Shown piece by piece: positions 1-7,003 of a stretch of 64,000 nt of DNA. The notes beneath the pieces were generated by a model. That model was given only the letters and a program-made list of their open reading frames with translations. It was not told the origin of the DNA and ran no database searches. The position numbers and the translations under genes are program-made. The DNA is taken from positions 62,001 through 126,000 of the forward strand of contig JAULBX010011099.1 of the NCBI GenBank assembly GCA_032358255.1. Reading direction: 5' to 3'. Position 1 is the stretch's first letter. Every line of letters starts with the position of its first letter. This DNA comes from Heterotrichella gracilis (Eukaryota; Sar; Xanthophyceae; Tribonematales; Xanthonemataceae).

Positions 1-163
1 AGGCCGTGATCAATGTGGGCAAACAACTTTGCAAGGTGTTTTCATCACACAAAATAAAATAAGCCGAATACTTCTTCTTTACTAAAAAGGCCGTAAGCGC
101 TTTGAGAGCGGTATCTCCTAAGTGTATGGTATAATTGAGCGAACTAAGTTTAGAGTTGGTCAT
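1..163 (-). CDS. aroB: 3-dehydroquinate synthase, N-terminal part (partial, runs off the left edge)
   Basis: Only the first 54 codons lie in the window. The start ATG is the complement of 161-163. The peptide begins MTNSKLSSLNYTIHLG and continues through DTALKALTAFL and YFILCDENT. The IHLGD opening and the 'CDENT' strand after the first helix resemble the NAD-binding start of AroB, which cyclises DAHP to 3-dehydroquinate in the shikimate pathway. The gene follows the pabA/trpG-like amidotransferase on the same strand after 24 bases, so the two chorismate-related genes probably share a transcript. The call rests on a short N-terminus; the catalytic domain is outside the window. Confidence 0.7.
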   Translation of the reverse strand, partial: MTNSKLSSLNYTIHLGDTALKALTAFLVKKKYSAYFILCDENTLQSCLPTLITA

Positions 164-187
164 AGCTAAAAGCTAAGTTACATATTA

Positions 188-757
188 TTAAGAAGAAGCT
201 AACCAGTTTTTAAGGATGGTTTCGCCGTGCTCAGATAAAATAGATTCCGGATGAAATTGCACCCCGCGAAGGTCATAGTTTTTGTGTTTAATGGCCATAA
301 TGAGTCCTGAATCATCAAGGGCTGTAATTAGGAGATCGGCATTTATTTTTTGTTCATCGATCACCCAGGAGTGATAGCGCCCCACTTTAAATTGTTTTGG
401 CACATTTTTAAATAGACGATCTTCTTTAATGATGGTCACCGAAGTAGCCAGACCATGAAACACGGTTTCTAAATTTTTTAAGGGGCTGTCGAATGCTTCA
501 CCAATAGCTTGCATGCCCAAACAAACACCAAAAATAGATTTTGTGGCCGAAAAGTTTTTCAGAAGTTGTGGCATGATGCCTGCTTCTGAAGGCAGTCCCG
601 GACCGGGCGATAACAAGATCTTATCGTATTTGTCAATTTGACTGAGGGAGATCTGATCGTTTTTTATCACATCAAAAGGCAGGGTACCTACTTTTTCAAT
701 AAGATGAACCAGGTTATAGGTGAAACTATCGTAATTATCGAGAATTAAAAGTCTCAT
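188..757 (-). CDS. pabA: Glutamine amidotransferase of anthranilate / aminodeoxychorismate synthase (TrpG/PabA type)
   Basis: A 189-residue class I glutamine amidotransferase, the usual length for the family. It supplies ammonia from glutamine to chorismate for either anthranilate (tryptophan) or 4-amino-4-deoxychorismate (folate). Visible signatures are the N-terminal LILDNYDSFTYNL, the oxyanion segment SPGPGLP (about 50-56), the nucleophile Cys79 in GVCLGMQAIGEAF and the His169/Glu171 pair in FHPES. No trpE/pabB or other trp gene is in the window; the downstream neighbour is aroB. An amidotransferase separate from a trp operon is often PabA or serves both roles, so the symbol is a best guess. 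The start at 757 is the first ATG and gives the conserved N-terminus. Confidence 0.85.
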   Translation of the reverse strand: MRLLILDNYDSFTYNLVHLIEKVGTLPFDVIKNDQISLSQIDKYDKILLSPGPGLPSEAGIMPQLLKNFSATKSIFGVCLGMQAIGEAFDSPLKNLETVFHGLATSVTIIKEDRLFKNVPKQFKVGRYHSWVIDEQKINADLLITALDDSGLIMAIKHKNYDLRGVQFHPESILSEHGETILKNWLASS

Positions 758-820
758 ATTAATGGTGAAGGTACATAATAGATCACAAAGACCTAAAGGT
801 ACCCGGAAAATGAAAGAGCA

Positions 821-844
821 AAAAAAAAGCGGTTAAAAAACCGC
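821..844 (-). terminator. Rho-independent terminator of the PUR-like gene
   Basis: Read on the minus strand there is a GCGGTT / AACCGC stem with an A/T-rich loop followed by about eight T residues. It begins 24 bases after the stop codon of the PUR-like gene (868). Confidence 0.75.
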
Positions 845-867
845 CTTAAGTATAAAAGAATCTGATT

Positions 868-1200
868 TTAATTTCCCAGATCTTCGAAACTAACGTCTGA
901 ATCACTTTTTTCAGGGGATTGGTAAGTGTCTTCTATTACCGGAGCATTTTCTTTGATGTGATTAATGGCTTCATTTAAACCTTCAATGAACTTTTCAAAG
1001 TCTTCTTTATATAAAAATACTTTGTGTTTTTCGTAAGTGAACTTACCATCAGTTCCAAAACGTTTTTTGCTTTCGGTAATCGTTAAGTAATAATCATTCC
1101 CACGGGTACTTTTCACATCGAAAAAGTAAGTACGTTTACCGGCTCGCACAGATTTTGAGAACAAATCGCCCCTATCATTTTTTTCAAGTTCTTCTGACAT
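868..1200 (-). CDS. PUR-alpha-like nucleic-acid-binding protein (DUF3276 family)
   Basis: A 110-residue protein of the DUF3276/PUR-alpha-like family, common in Bacteroidota and related to the Borrelia regulator BpuR. One PUR repeat is visible (about 12-85): SVRAGKRTYFFDVKST, DYYLTITESKKRF, then HKVFLYKEDFEKFIEGLNEAI. This is the beta-beta-beta-beta-alpha pattern of a single-stranded DNA/RNA-binding PUR domain that dimerises. The tail after residue 88 is acidic and probably disordered. Cytoplasmic; no signal peptide. It is a single gene with its own terminator at 821-844. Nucleic-acid binding is inferred from the family; the target is unknown. Confidence 0.8.
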   Translation of the reverse strand: MSEELEKNDRGDLFSKSVRAGKRTYFFDVKSTRGNDYYLTITESKKRFGTDGKFTYEKHKVFLYKEDFEKFIEGLNEAINHIKENAPVIEDTYQSPEKSDSDVSFEDLGN

Positions 1201-1293
1201 ATTTTTTAGTTTGAATTAAGCAAATATTGTAAAAATCTTCTCAGATAAAACACGGTGTTAATAATTTAACATTATTGTTAATAGCCCTCAAAT

Positions 1294-1327
1294 CAAAAAA
1301 GCCGCTGATTTATGGTATCAACGGCTT
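1294..1327 (-). terminator. Rho-independent terminator of the lipoprotein gene
   Basis: On the minus strand, AGCCG/CGGCT arms with an inner GAT/ATC pairing form a hairpin followed by TTTTTTGATT. It lies 21 bases past the stop at 1348. Confidence 0.7.
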
Positions 1328-1347
1328 CTTTAGCTGAGTTCAATTAT

Positions 1348-1872
1348 CTAGGACTTCGATTCCTTTTTTACCTCTTTGATGTTTTTACTTGAATCAAACA
1401 TTTTTTGAATGGCTTCTTTTCCAAAAGGATCCACCTCCGTGTCTCTGATGTCTTCAAAACTATAATCATTTCCACCAATTTTTTGATTTAAAAGAAAATG
1501 AAACTCCGGTTGAACGATCTCACTTTCCCAAAGAATGGCTCCTGGCTCATCAGTGATGTAATTTTTGAATTTGTTCAATTCATCATCCTTAATATCCATT
1601 TTACGCATCTCCAAGTCGGCGGCTTGCTCATTGATGCTAATGGCGAAGTTGGTTCCAACTTTAATGTCCAATGCTCCATTGGTTTGTTCGGTAATGCTTA
1701 ACTTATTGGCAACCGTATCGGGAACAAAAATGGCGAATGGTTTCCCAAAACGATTCAGATTAAGCGTATGCATTCCCTGTGGGGCAACAATTTCTTCATT
1801 GCCTTTGTTTCCGCAAGAGGTCATGCTGAGAAGGATAACGGCTGCGCCTAATTTGAAAATTGAATGAGTCAT
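1348..1872 (-). CDS. Hypothetical lipoprotein
   Basis: 174 residues, family not recognised. The N-terminus MTHSIFKLGAAVILLSMTSCGNKG is a lipoprotein signal with lipobox SMTSC, Cys20 being the predicted lipidated residue. The mature part is soluble and charged with no further membrane segment. It contains a short all-beta-looking stretch (about 35-80), a central KFKNYITDEPGAILWESE segment and a Lys/Ser-rich C-terminus. Predicted to be anchored to a membrane facing the periplasm. It is monocistronic with its own terminator, and a TATATTTG box lies 51 bases upstream. The 'GxILWE(S/E)' region looks like a conserved Bacteroidota protein but I assign no function. Confidence 0.7.
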   Translation of the reverse strand: MTHSIFKLGAAVILLSMTSCGNKGNEEIVAPQGMHTLNLNRFGKPFAIFVPDTVANKLSITEQTNGALDIKVGTNFAISINEQAADLEMRKMDIKDDELNKFKNYITDEPGAILWESEIVQPEFHFLLNQKIGGNDYSFEDIRDTEVDPFGKEAIQKMFDSSKNIKEVKKESKS

Positions 1873-1922
1873 GTTTATACTTGTTTAAATGGTTGATTAA
1901 TGAATGATTGTGCAATTTATTA

Positions 1923-1930
1923 CAAATATA
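1923..1930 (-). promoter_or_regulatory. Putative Bacteroidota -7 box (TATATTTG)
   Basis: The minus strand reads TATATTTG, a match to the Bacteroidota TAnnTTTG -7 element, ahead of the lipoprotein gene starting at 1872. No convincing TTTG -33 box was found at the usual spacing. Confidence 0.35.
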
Positions 1931-2480
1931 ATAAAGGAATTAAACCTTCAGTGTGTATTTAAGCATAAGAGTCAATATACTTTGATTGAGAAACAAGCAA
2001 GCGGCGATTATTTAGGAGCCCTAGGTCGGAATTTCTTAAACTGAATTAAAAAATAGTGGCCTGTTCTTCTGGCAACCGAGACTGAAAAAAATGGATCAAG
2101 TTAAATTGGGAAGATGGATGGACGGTGTTTGTGCTTTTTAAAACCAATGACCTACACTTCTAAGGTGTGTTTAAGCGGAAAAAGAAAATGACTAAAAAAA
2201 CATAGTCCCTCACTTGCTTCCCTTAAAGTGATACTTCCTTCCTATATCAAGTTAGACTATTGAAAGGGTCATTTTAGGTAATGCCTGGCTTATTCTGTTT
2301 TTTGAATGACGTTGAAAATTCAAACACCTTCCTTGTTACAATTCCAATTAAACGATCAAAGGAACCGTTTCGAAAGAAAAAACAAACAATAAAAATGTAA
2401 GAAGAAAACTAAATGGCGATGGATAAATAGAGTGGCGAGGGAAATGGCTTTGAATCAGTAATGCAGAGGCAAAAGGTATA
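1931..2480. other. 550-base gene-free stretch
   Basis: No open reading frame with coding character, tRNA, or recognisable RNase P, tmRNA or 6S sequence was seen on either strand. The region is AT-rich with scattered short ORFs and no strong inverted repeat. It lies between the 5' end of the lipoprotein gene and the tandem terminators of the histone-like gene. Confidence 0.5.
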
Positions 2481-2484
2481 AAAC

Positions 2485-2506
2485 AAAAAACCCCACTTGC
2501 GTGGGG
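2485..2506 (-). terminator. Second (distal) terminator of the histone H1-like gene
   Basis: On the minus strand the CCCCAC/GTGGGG stem with a four-base loop is followed by TTTTTTG. It lies 18 bases beyond the first terminator hairpin. Confidence 0.75.
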
Positions 2507-2518
2507 ATTTAGTACAAC

Positions 2519-2541
2519 AAAAAACCCCGCTAACGCGGGGC
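2519..2541 (-). terminator. First (proximal) terminator of the histone H1-like gene
   Basis: A perfect CCCCGC / GCGGGG stem with a TAAC loop, followed on the minus strand by TTTTTTG. It starts six bases after the stop codon at 2547. The stem is GC-rich in an AT-rich region and ends in a U tract. Confidence 0.85.
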
Positions 2542-2546
2542 TTTTA

Positions 2547-2690
2547 TTACTTTTTCTTAGCTGCTTTTTTAGTAGCTTTTTTTGCTGCTTTTTTAGGAGC
2601 TGCTTTCTTAGTAGCTTTTTTTGTTGCTTTCTTAGCTGCTTTCTTAGGAGCTGCTTTTTTTGTTGCTTTTTTTGCTGCTTTTTTTGCCAT
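2547..2690 (-). CDS. Histone H1-like Lys/Ala-rich DNA-binding peptide
   Basis: A 47-residue protein made almost only of Lys and Ala, beginning MAKKAAKKATKKAAPKKAA and ending KKATKKAAKKK. The repeating unit is A(A/T)KK, with two APKK steps (prolines at about residues 15 and 31), like the C-terminal tail of eukaryotic H1 and chlamydial Hc1/Hc2 and AlgP-type proteins. Such peptides bind DNA backbone without sequence specificity and help compact the nucleoid. It is too short for most ORF callers, and an overlapping frame on the plus strand (2497-2706, Phe/Ala-rich) is only its shadow. Monocistronic, with two strong terminators directly downstream, which suggests high expression. The ATG at 2690 is the only in-frame start. 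Confidence 0.8.
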   Translation of the reverse strand: MAKKAAKKATKKAAPKKAAKKATKKATKKAAPKKAAKKATKKAAKKK

Positions 2691-2977
2691 GGTTTCTTGT
2701 TTTTGAGATTTGTTGATACGAAGTAAATAAATTATTTAGTGTTATCTAATTATTAAGTAATTATTTTTTCAACATTGATTTGTTGAAATTGTTAATAGCG
2801 AAGGAAATGAGAAGGGATTTGTTTTTGAAAAGAGGCCTATTAAAAATATAAAAAAAAGAACGAGCCTCTGAGTATATTGATTTTACAAGTGTTACAGAGC
2901 CTCCATAAAAATATAGTGACATCGCTGATCGTTTTTTCATTTCCAAGTGAAGCAGTTTTGACCTGTTTTTATTTTTT

Positions 2978-4615
2978 TTAGCGAATGCTGATTTCTTCTT
3001 CAATTTCCCAATCAGCGAGAACTTTTAGCTGTTTTGAATTAATTATGACCTCTTCGGGTAATTTTTTCAGGATCATGTCACCACTATCCCATTTATGATT
3101 CGCATTGGTATCAAAAATAATTTTTACCTGATAGCTACCCGGTAAAACATCTGTAAAATCAATGTCTGCAGCGTTACTAGAGGATAATGAAAATTCAATG
3201 AATTGTTCTTTTGCGACCACATTTTGTTCATTGAGCAACTGAATGAGATAGGCTTGTTTTTTATTCGCCTTTAATTTGATTCGCACTTTTCCAAAATCAC
3301 TTTTACTGTGAACGGCAAAATGAAAGATCATTGAGTCGTTAAAAAGCTGATTTATGTCAGTAAAAGCAGCGGTATCAATTTTAAGGGAATACTCCTGTCC
3401 TTCTTTTAGTTTAGTATCCAATTCGAATGTGGTGATACTTGTCCATCGTCCACGCAGAGCTTGATTCGCCATGCTACTGTCGCTTTTAATGGTCAATCGC
3501 AAACGGGATGAATCAAAAAGACTTGTATCCATCCAACCCGGAAAAATTAGTTTTAATTTGCCGTCTAAGGGTAATTTATCGTTTGAGGTATTTAAATGAT
3601 AGTTTTTAATTTTTTGTCTGTTTACTTTCTTTTTTGACGCAACCAGATCCAGGGTGTCTATCAGATTCGAACTTTTTACGGATAGAATCATTTTTAAAGT
3701 ATCCGGATTGTTTTTATAATAGACCCATAAGGTGTCTGTTTTTTTTCCTTCCGAAGCCACACTCACCTTTTGTTTCTCAAGCGGATAAAGGGTTTCAAGG
3801 CTTGCCAGAGAAGGTTTATTCAAAATGATTTGAAACAGTCCGTTTGCAGGTGCAATGATTTTTTTCACAAATACTTTTGAGGCTTCTTCCTGAAATAACT
3901 TTAATTGAATGCCGGTATCGGATTTTAACCGGACTGTATTGCTCAAAAAAGCAAGTTTTTCTGATTCACCGTCATATTTACCATTCTTATTTATATCTGA
4001 GATACCAAACACCTTAAAATTTTTGGCCGGCAGGTTTTTTATGAGAAATTGTCCGTTATCAGCACTTCGGGCAAAATAATCTGCCTTTTCCTTATAGGCT
4101 ACACTATCGTTTGTTTGCTCAGCAGAGTAGAGGCCAATGATCATTCCGCCCAAAGGCATATTATTAAAGGCGTCGCTAATTGTACCGCTTAACTCCAAGG
4201 TATCGAGTTTTTCACCGGTTGAAAAAACATATTCAAAATTTTCAATTGAATTAGACTCGGTCATATCGGCAATAGCCTTTCCAATAAAAATACGATAGGT
4301 AGTATTTGGCTTAAGTTCTTCCTTTTTGAGTTTTATTTCTATTTTTTTGCCTTCGGCACTTATTTCCACATTACTTTTTATGCGGGGAGAAACAATGAGT
4401 TGATTGCTGAGATCCTTTAGTTGAACAAACTCATCAAAGCTTAATACAATGAGATCGGAACTAAAAAGAGTGCTGTTTAGGGCAGGTTGAGCTTCTATGA
4501 GTTTTGGCGGACTAACATCTTTTGGGCCACCGGTTAAGTTGGCAATTTGTGCACAACGGTTAAAGAGCAACAAAACAAAAATGGACAGAGCCAGGTATTT
4601 GAAAGATTTTCTCAT
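2978..4615 (-). CDS. Ig-like domain outer-membrane lipoprotein (GGPKD type)
   Basis: 545 residues from the ATG at 4615; a longer version starting at 4657 would put 14 residues ahead of the signal peptide. MRKSFKYLALSIFVLLLFNRCA is a lipoprotein signal with Cys21 as the lipidation site, directly followed by ANLTGGPKDVSPPKLI, a motif shared by a widespread Bacteroidota lipoprotein family. An SbsA-type Ig-like domain follows (about 35-125: LSFDEFVQLKDL, NTTYRIFIGKAIADMTESN, FEYVFSTG), then a carboxypeptidase-regulatory-like beta sandwich (about 130-220, LSGTISDAFNNMPLGG) with an acidic 'DINKNGKYDG' loop, and further beta-rich segments with 'DTNANHKWDSG' near the C-terminus. Probably a surface or periplasmic structural lipoprotein; its exact role is unknown. 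Confidence 0.75.
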   Translation of the reverse strand: MRKSFKYLALSIFVLLLFNRCAQIANLTGGPKDVSPPKLIEAQPALNSTLFSSDLIVLSFDEFVQLKDLSNQLIVSPRIKSNVEISAEGKKIEIKLKKEELKPNTTYRIFIGKAIADMTESNSIENFEYVFSTGEKLDTLELSGTISDAFNNMPLGGMIIGLYSAEQTNDSVAYKEKADYFARSADNGQFLIKNLPAKNFKVFGISDINKNGKYDGESEKLAFLSNTVRLKSDTGIQLKLFQEEASKVFVKKIIAPANGLFQIILNKPSLASLETLYPLEKQKVSVASEGKKTDTLWVYYKNNPDTLKMILSVKSSNLIDTLDLVASKKKVNRQKIKNYHLNTSNDKLPLDGKLKLIFPGWMDTSLFDSSRLRLTIKSDSSMANQALRGRWTSITTFELDTKLKEGQEYSLKIDTAAFTDINQLFNDSMIFHFAVHSKSDFGKVRIKLKANKKQAYLIQLLNEQNVVAKEQFIEFSLSSSNAADIDFTDVLPGSYQVKIIFDTNANHKWDSGDMILKKLPEEVIINSKQLKVLADWEIEEEISIR

Positions 4616-4687
4616 GACTATTTTGTAAAAGTAATCACAATATTTAATATACCTCACAAGCCATTTTCTTAATAAAGCTTATCTTTA

Positions 4688-5710
4688 ATGCGCATCGTGT
4701 TATACTATTATATAGGCATATTCAGAAAACTCTCATTTTATAAATTCTATAACCTCCTTAAGTTGTTTTTTGGATTTCATTATTCACGAATGATAGGCAA
4801 GGTGAAACAATTTGGCTTGCCTGTTTTTATAAGCATTGAACCTACCACCAGTTGTAATCTCAGATGCCCGCAATGCCCCAGTGGCTTAAGAGAATTTACA
4901 CGAGAAACCGGTATGCTTAAAACAGATCTGTTTGAAAAAACCATACTTCAACTTAAACAGCATCTTCATAGCCTGACATTCTATTTTCAAGGAGAACCGT
5001 ATTTAAATCCTGATTTTCTAAAAATGGTCGCTTTTGCCAATGCGCATCGCATTTATACCATCACAAGTACCAATGCGCATTATTTAACAGAAGAAAATGC
5101 CCGGCAAACCATAAAAAGCAAATTAGATAAACTCATTATTTCAGTAGATGGCATCACACAAGAAGTGTATGAGCAATACCGAATTGGCGGAAAACTCGCC
5201 ACGGTGATTGAAGGAACCAAGGAGATACTGAATCAAAAAAGACTTTTAAAGAGTAAGACTCCTCATGTGGTATGGCAGTTTGTTGTTTTTAAACCCAATC
5301 AAGAACAAATAGAAGCGGTAAAAAAACTTGGGAACGAATTGGGGGTAGATGAAGTAAAGATCAAAACAGCACAGATCTATGATTTTGAAAACGGACATGA
5401 CCTCATTCCGGATCTGGAAGAATATTCCAGGTATTCTAAAAACAGCGAAGGCAACTATCAGATCAAAAACAAACTATTGAATCAATGTTGGCGTATGTGG
5501 CAGGGCTGTGTCATTACCTGGGATGGTAAAATTGTGCCCTGTTGTTTTGATAAAGATGCGAAGTACAAGCTTGGTAATCTCTCCAAACAGTCTTTTAAAG
5601 AAATTTGGTATTCAGAACCCTACGATCGTTTTAGAAGATCAGTATTAAAAAGCAGGAAGCAAATAGATATTTGCACCAATTGCACCGAAGGCACAAAGGT
5701 GTGGAACTGA
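4688..5710 (+). CDS. Radical SAM protein with SPASM domain
   Basis: 340 residues. The 4Fe-4S/SAM motif is CNLRCPQC (Cys56, Cys60, Cys63), followed by the TIM-barrel features YFQGEPYLNP and LIISVDGITQEVYEQYR. A C-terminal SPASM region (about 260-340) carries CWRMWQGC, IVPCCFD and CTNC for auxiliary clusters. This combination is used for peptide or small-molecule modification; the substrate is not evident. The gene stands alone, divergent from the Ig-like lipoprotein and convergent with the kinase three bases away. No RiPP precursor-like ORF was found beside it. The basic, hydrophobic N-terminal 40 residues precede the barrel and may mediate membrane association (inference). Confidence 0.8.
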   Translation: MRIVLYYYIGIFRKLSFYKFYNLLKLFFGFHYSRMIGKVKQFGLPVFISIEPTTSCNLRCPQCPSGLREFTRETGMLKTDLFEKTILQLKQHLHSLTFYFQGEPYLNPDFLKMVAFANAHRIYTITSTNAHYLTEENARQTIKSKLDKLIISVDGITQEVYEQYRIGGKLATVIEGTKEILNQKRLLKSKTPHVVWQFVVFKPNQEQIEAVKKLGNELGVDEVKIKTAQIYDFENGHDLIPDLEEYSRYSKNSEGNYQIKNKLLNQCWRMWQGCVITWDGKIVPCCFDKDAKYKLGNLSKQSFKEIWYSEPYDRFRRSVLKSRKQIDICTNCTEGTKVWN

Positions 5711-5713
5711 TCA

Positions 5714-6946
5714 TTAAAACTCCATTGAAAAACAAGTACCATTATTGTTGTAAAAACGACAGGTACCATTAAGTTGTTCGCTCAGGCCATAAATAATACT
5801 GATGCCCAATGAATTTTGTTTATCAAAATCCTCAATCAACCCGTTTCCGTCATCAATCACCGATAGGTTCATTTTACCATCGTATTCCACCTTAAAGTTG
5901 ATCTGAATACTTCCTTTCTTTTTGGTTTTAAACGCATGTTTGTAACAATTGGTTAAGAGCTCATTCAAAATAAGCGCGCAAGGAACAGCCCGCACAAGAT
6001 CTAATTTAATTTCATCAATGTTATGCACGACTTGAACCGATTTTGCCAGTTCGGGATAAGATTGCTGAATTTCACGCAATAAATCTTCTATGTAAGTGTT
6101 AAAATTGACTTCCGAGAGATTATCTGTTTTATAAAGCCTGTTATGAATAAGTGCAATAGAATTGACATGATTTCTGCTTTCCATTAAAATGTTTCTGGCT
6201 TCCTCATTAGTGCTGGAATTCATTTTTAAATTCAAAAAACCCACAATTACCGCCAGGTTATTTTTTACACGGTGGTGCAATTCCGCCAGTAAAATTTCTT
6301 TTTCGAGGAGTGTCTTTTTAATGATATCCCCGCTTTCCTGATGAACTTTTAACTGCTGCTCATATAAATCACTAATGGTTTTATTATTCCTCACTGTGAG
6401 AAAAATAAAAAAACCAAGGCCTAAAAAATTGATCACCAGGTTTAGTACAAACATCCTGTATCGAATAGTTTCATGAATCAGGTTTCTTTGTGCGCTTGGC
6501 TGAGAGTTATAGGTGTGAATCAGGATCAGAATAAGGGTAAACAAAAATAAGGACAGGATGGTGCGTTTATCTTTTTCAAAATCGAACACAAATGCGAGTG
6601 ATAACACCAGTGTAAAATAATACAGGTAATCTCCGGTTTGATGACTCAATCGGCTGCCGAAATACAAAATAGTGATACTTATATATATATACAAAGAGAT
6701 GATGGAAATACGATGATACCTCTTTTTATTTAAATACAAGGCGAGCGCAATTATGCAGGCCGAAATCATCAGGATGAAAGCGTGTTTGTAATAGCCTAAA
6801 AGGGAATCACCAACAGCATTCACTAAATAAACGAAAAATGTAATGATAAGGTACTGGTTAATAAAAGTGATCCTTTTAACCTGATTAACATCATCTTCAG
6901 CAATAATGCCAATAGAGGAGAGCGAATTCCAGAGTTTACGAACCAT
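5714..6946 (-). CDS. Membrane-bound sensor histidine kinase, HisKA_2 type
   Basis: 410 residues. The N-terminal half (about 30-185) holds about six hydrophobic segments and looks like an integral-membrane sensor module. A short coiled linker (190-215) leads to a HisKA_2 dimerisation/phosphoacceptor box, LAELHHRVKNNLAVI (about 220-234), with the phospho-His in HHRVKNN. The HATPase_c domain shows the N box LILNELLTNCYKHAF (325-339) and the G1 box DDGNGL (365-370), but the C-terminal end is short and stops at CFSMEF. No response regulator is adjacent, so it is an orphan kinase in this window. The signal is unknown. Confidence 0.85.
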   Translation of the reverse strand: MVRKLWNSLSSIGIIAEDDVNQVKRITFINQYLIITFFVYLVNAVGDSLLGYYKHAFILMISACIIALALYLNKKRYHRISIISLYIYISITILYFGSRLSHQTGDYLYYFTLVLSLAFVFDFEKDKRTILSLFLFTLILILIHTYNSQPSAQRNLIHETIRYRMFVLNLVINFLGLGFFIFLTVRNNKTISDLYEQQLKVHQESGDIIKKTLLEKEILLAELHHRVKNNLAVIVGFLNLKMNSSTNEEARNILMESRNHVNSIALIHNRLYKTDNLSEVNFNTYIEDLLREIQQSYPELAKSVQVVHNIDEIKLDLVRAVPCALILNELLTNCYKHAFKTKKKGSIQINFKVEYDGKMNLSVIDDGNGLIEDFDKQNSLGISIIYGLSEQLNGTCRFYNNNGTCFSMEF

Positions 6947-7003
6947 TATAAATTGAAAAAAAGTGCCAATACGAAATTAAAAAATAAAAATTCACAAGAA
7001 ATA

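Noticed and set aside
2497-2706. 69-codon Phe/Ala-rich ORF on the plus strand
   Set aside because: It is the antisense shadow of the histone H1-like gene and runs through both terminator hairpins.
2761-3003. 80-codon ORF on the minus strand between the histone-like gene and the Ig-like lipoprotein
   Set aside because: Overlaps the lipoprotein's 3' end, is Lys/Asn/Phe-rich without domain character and has no promoter or initiation context.
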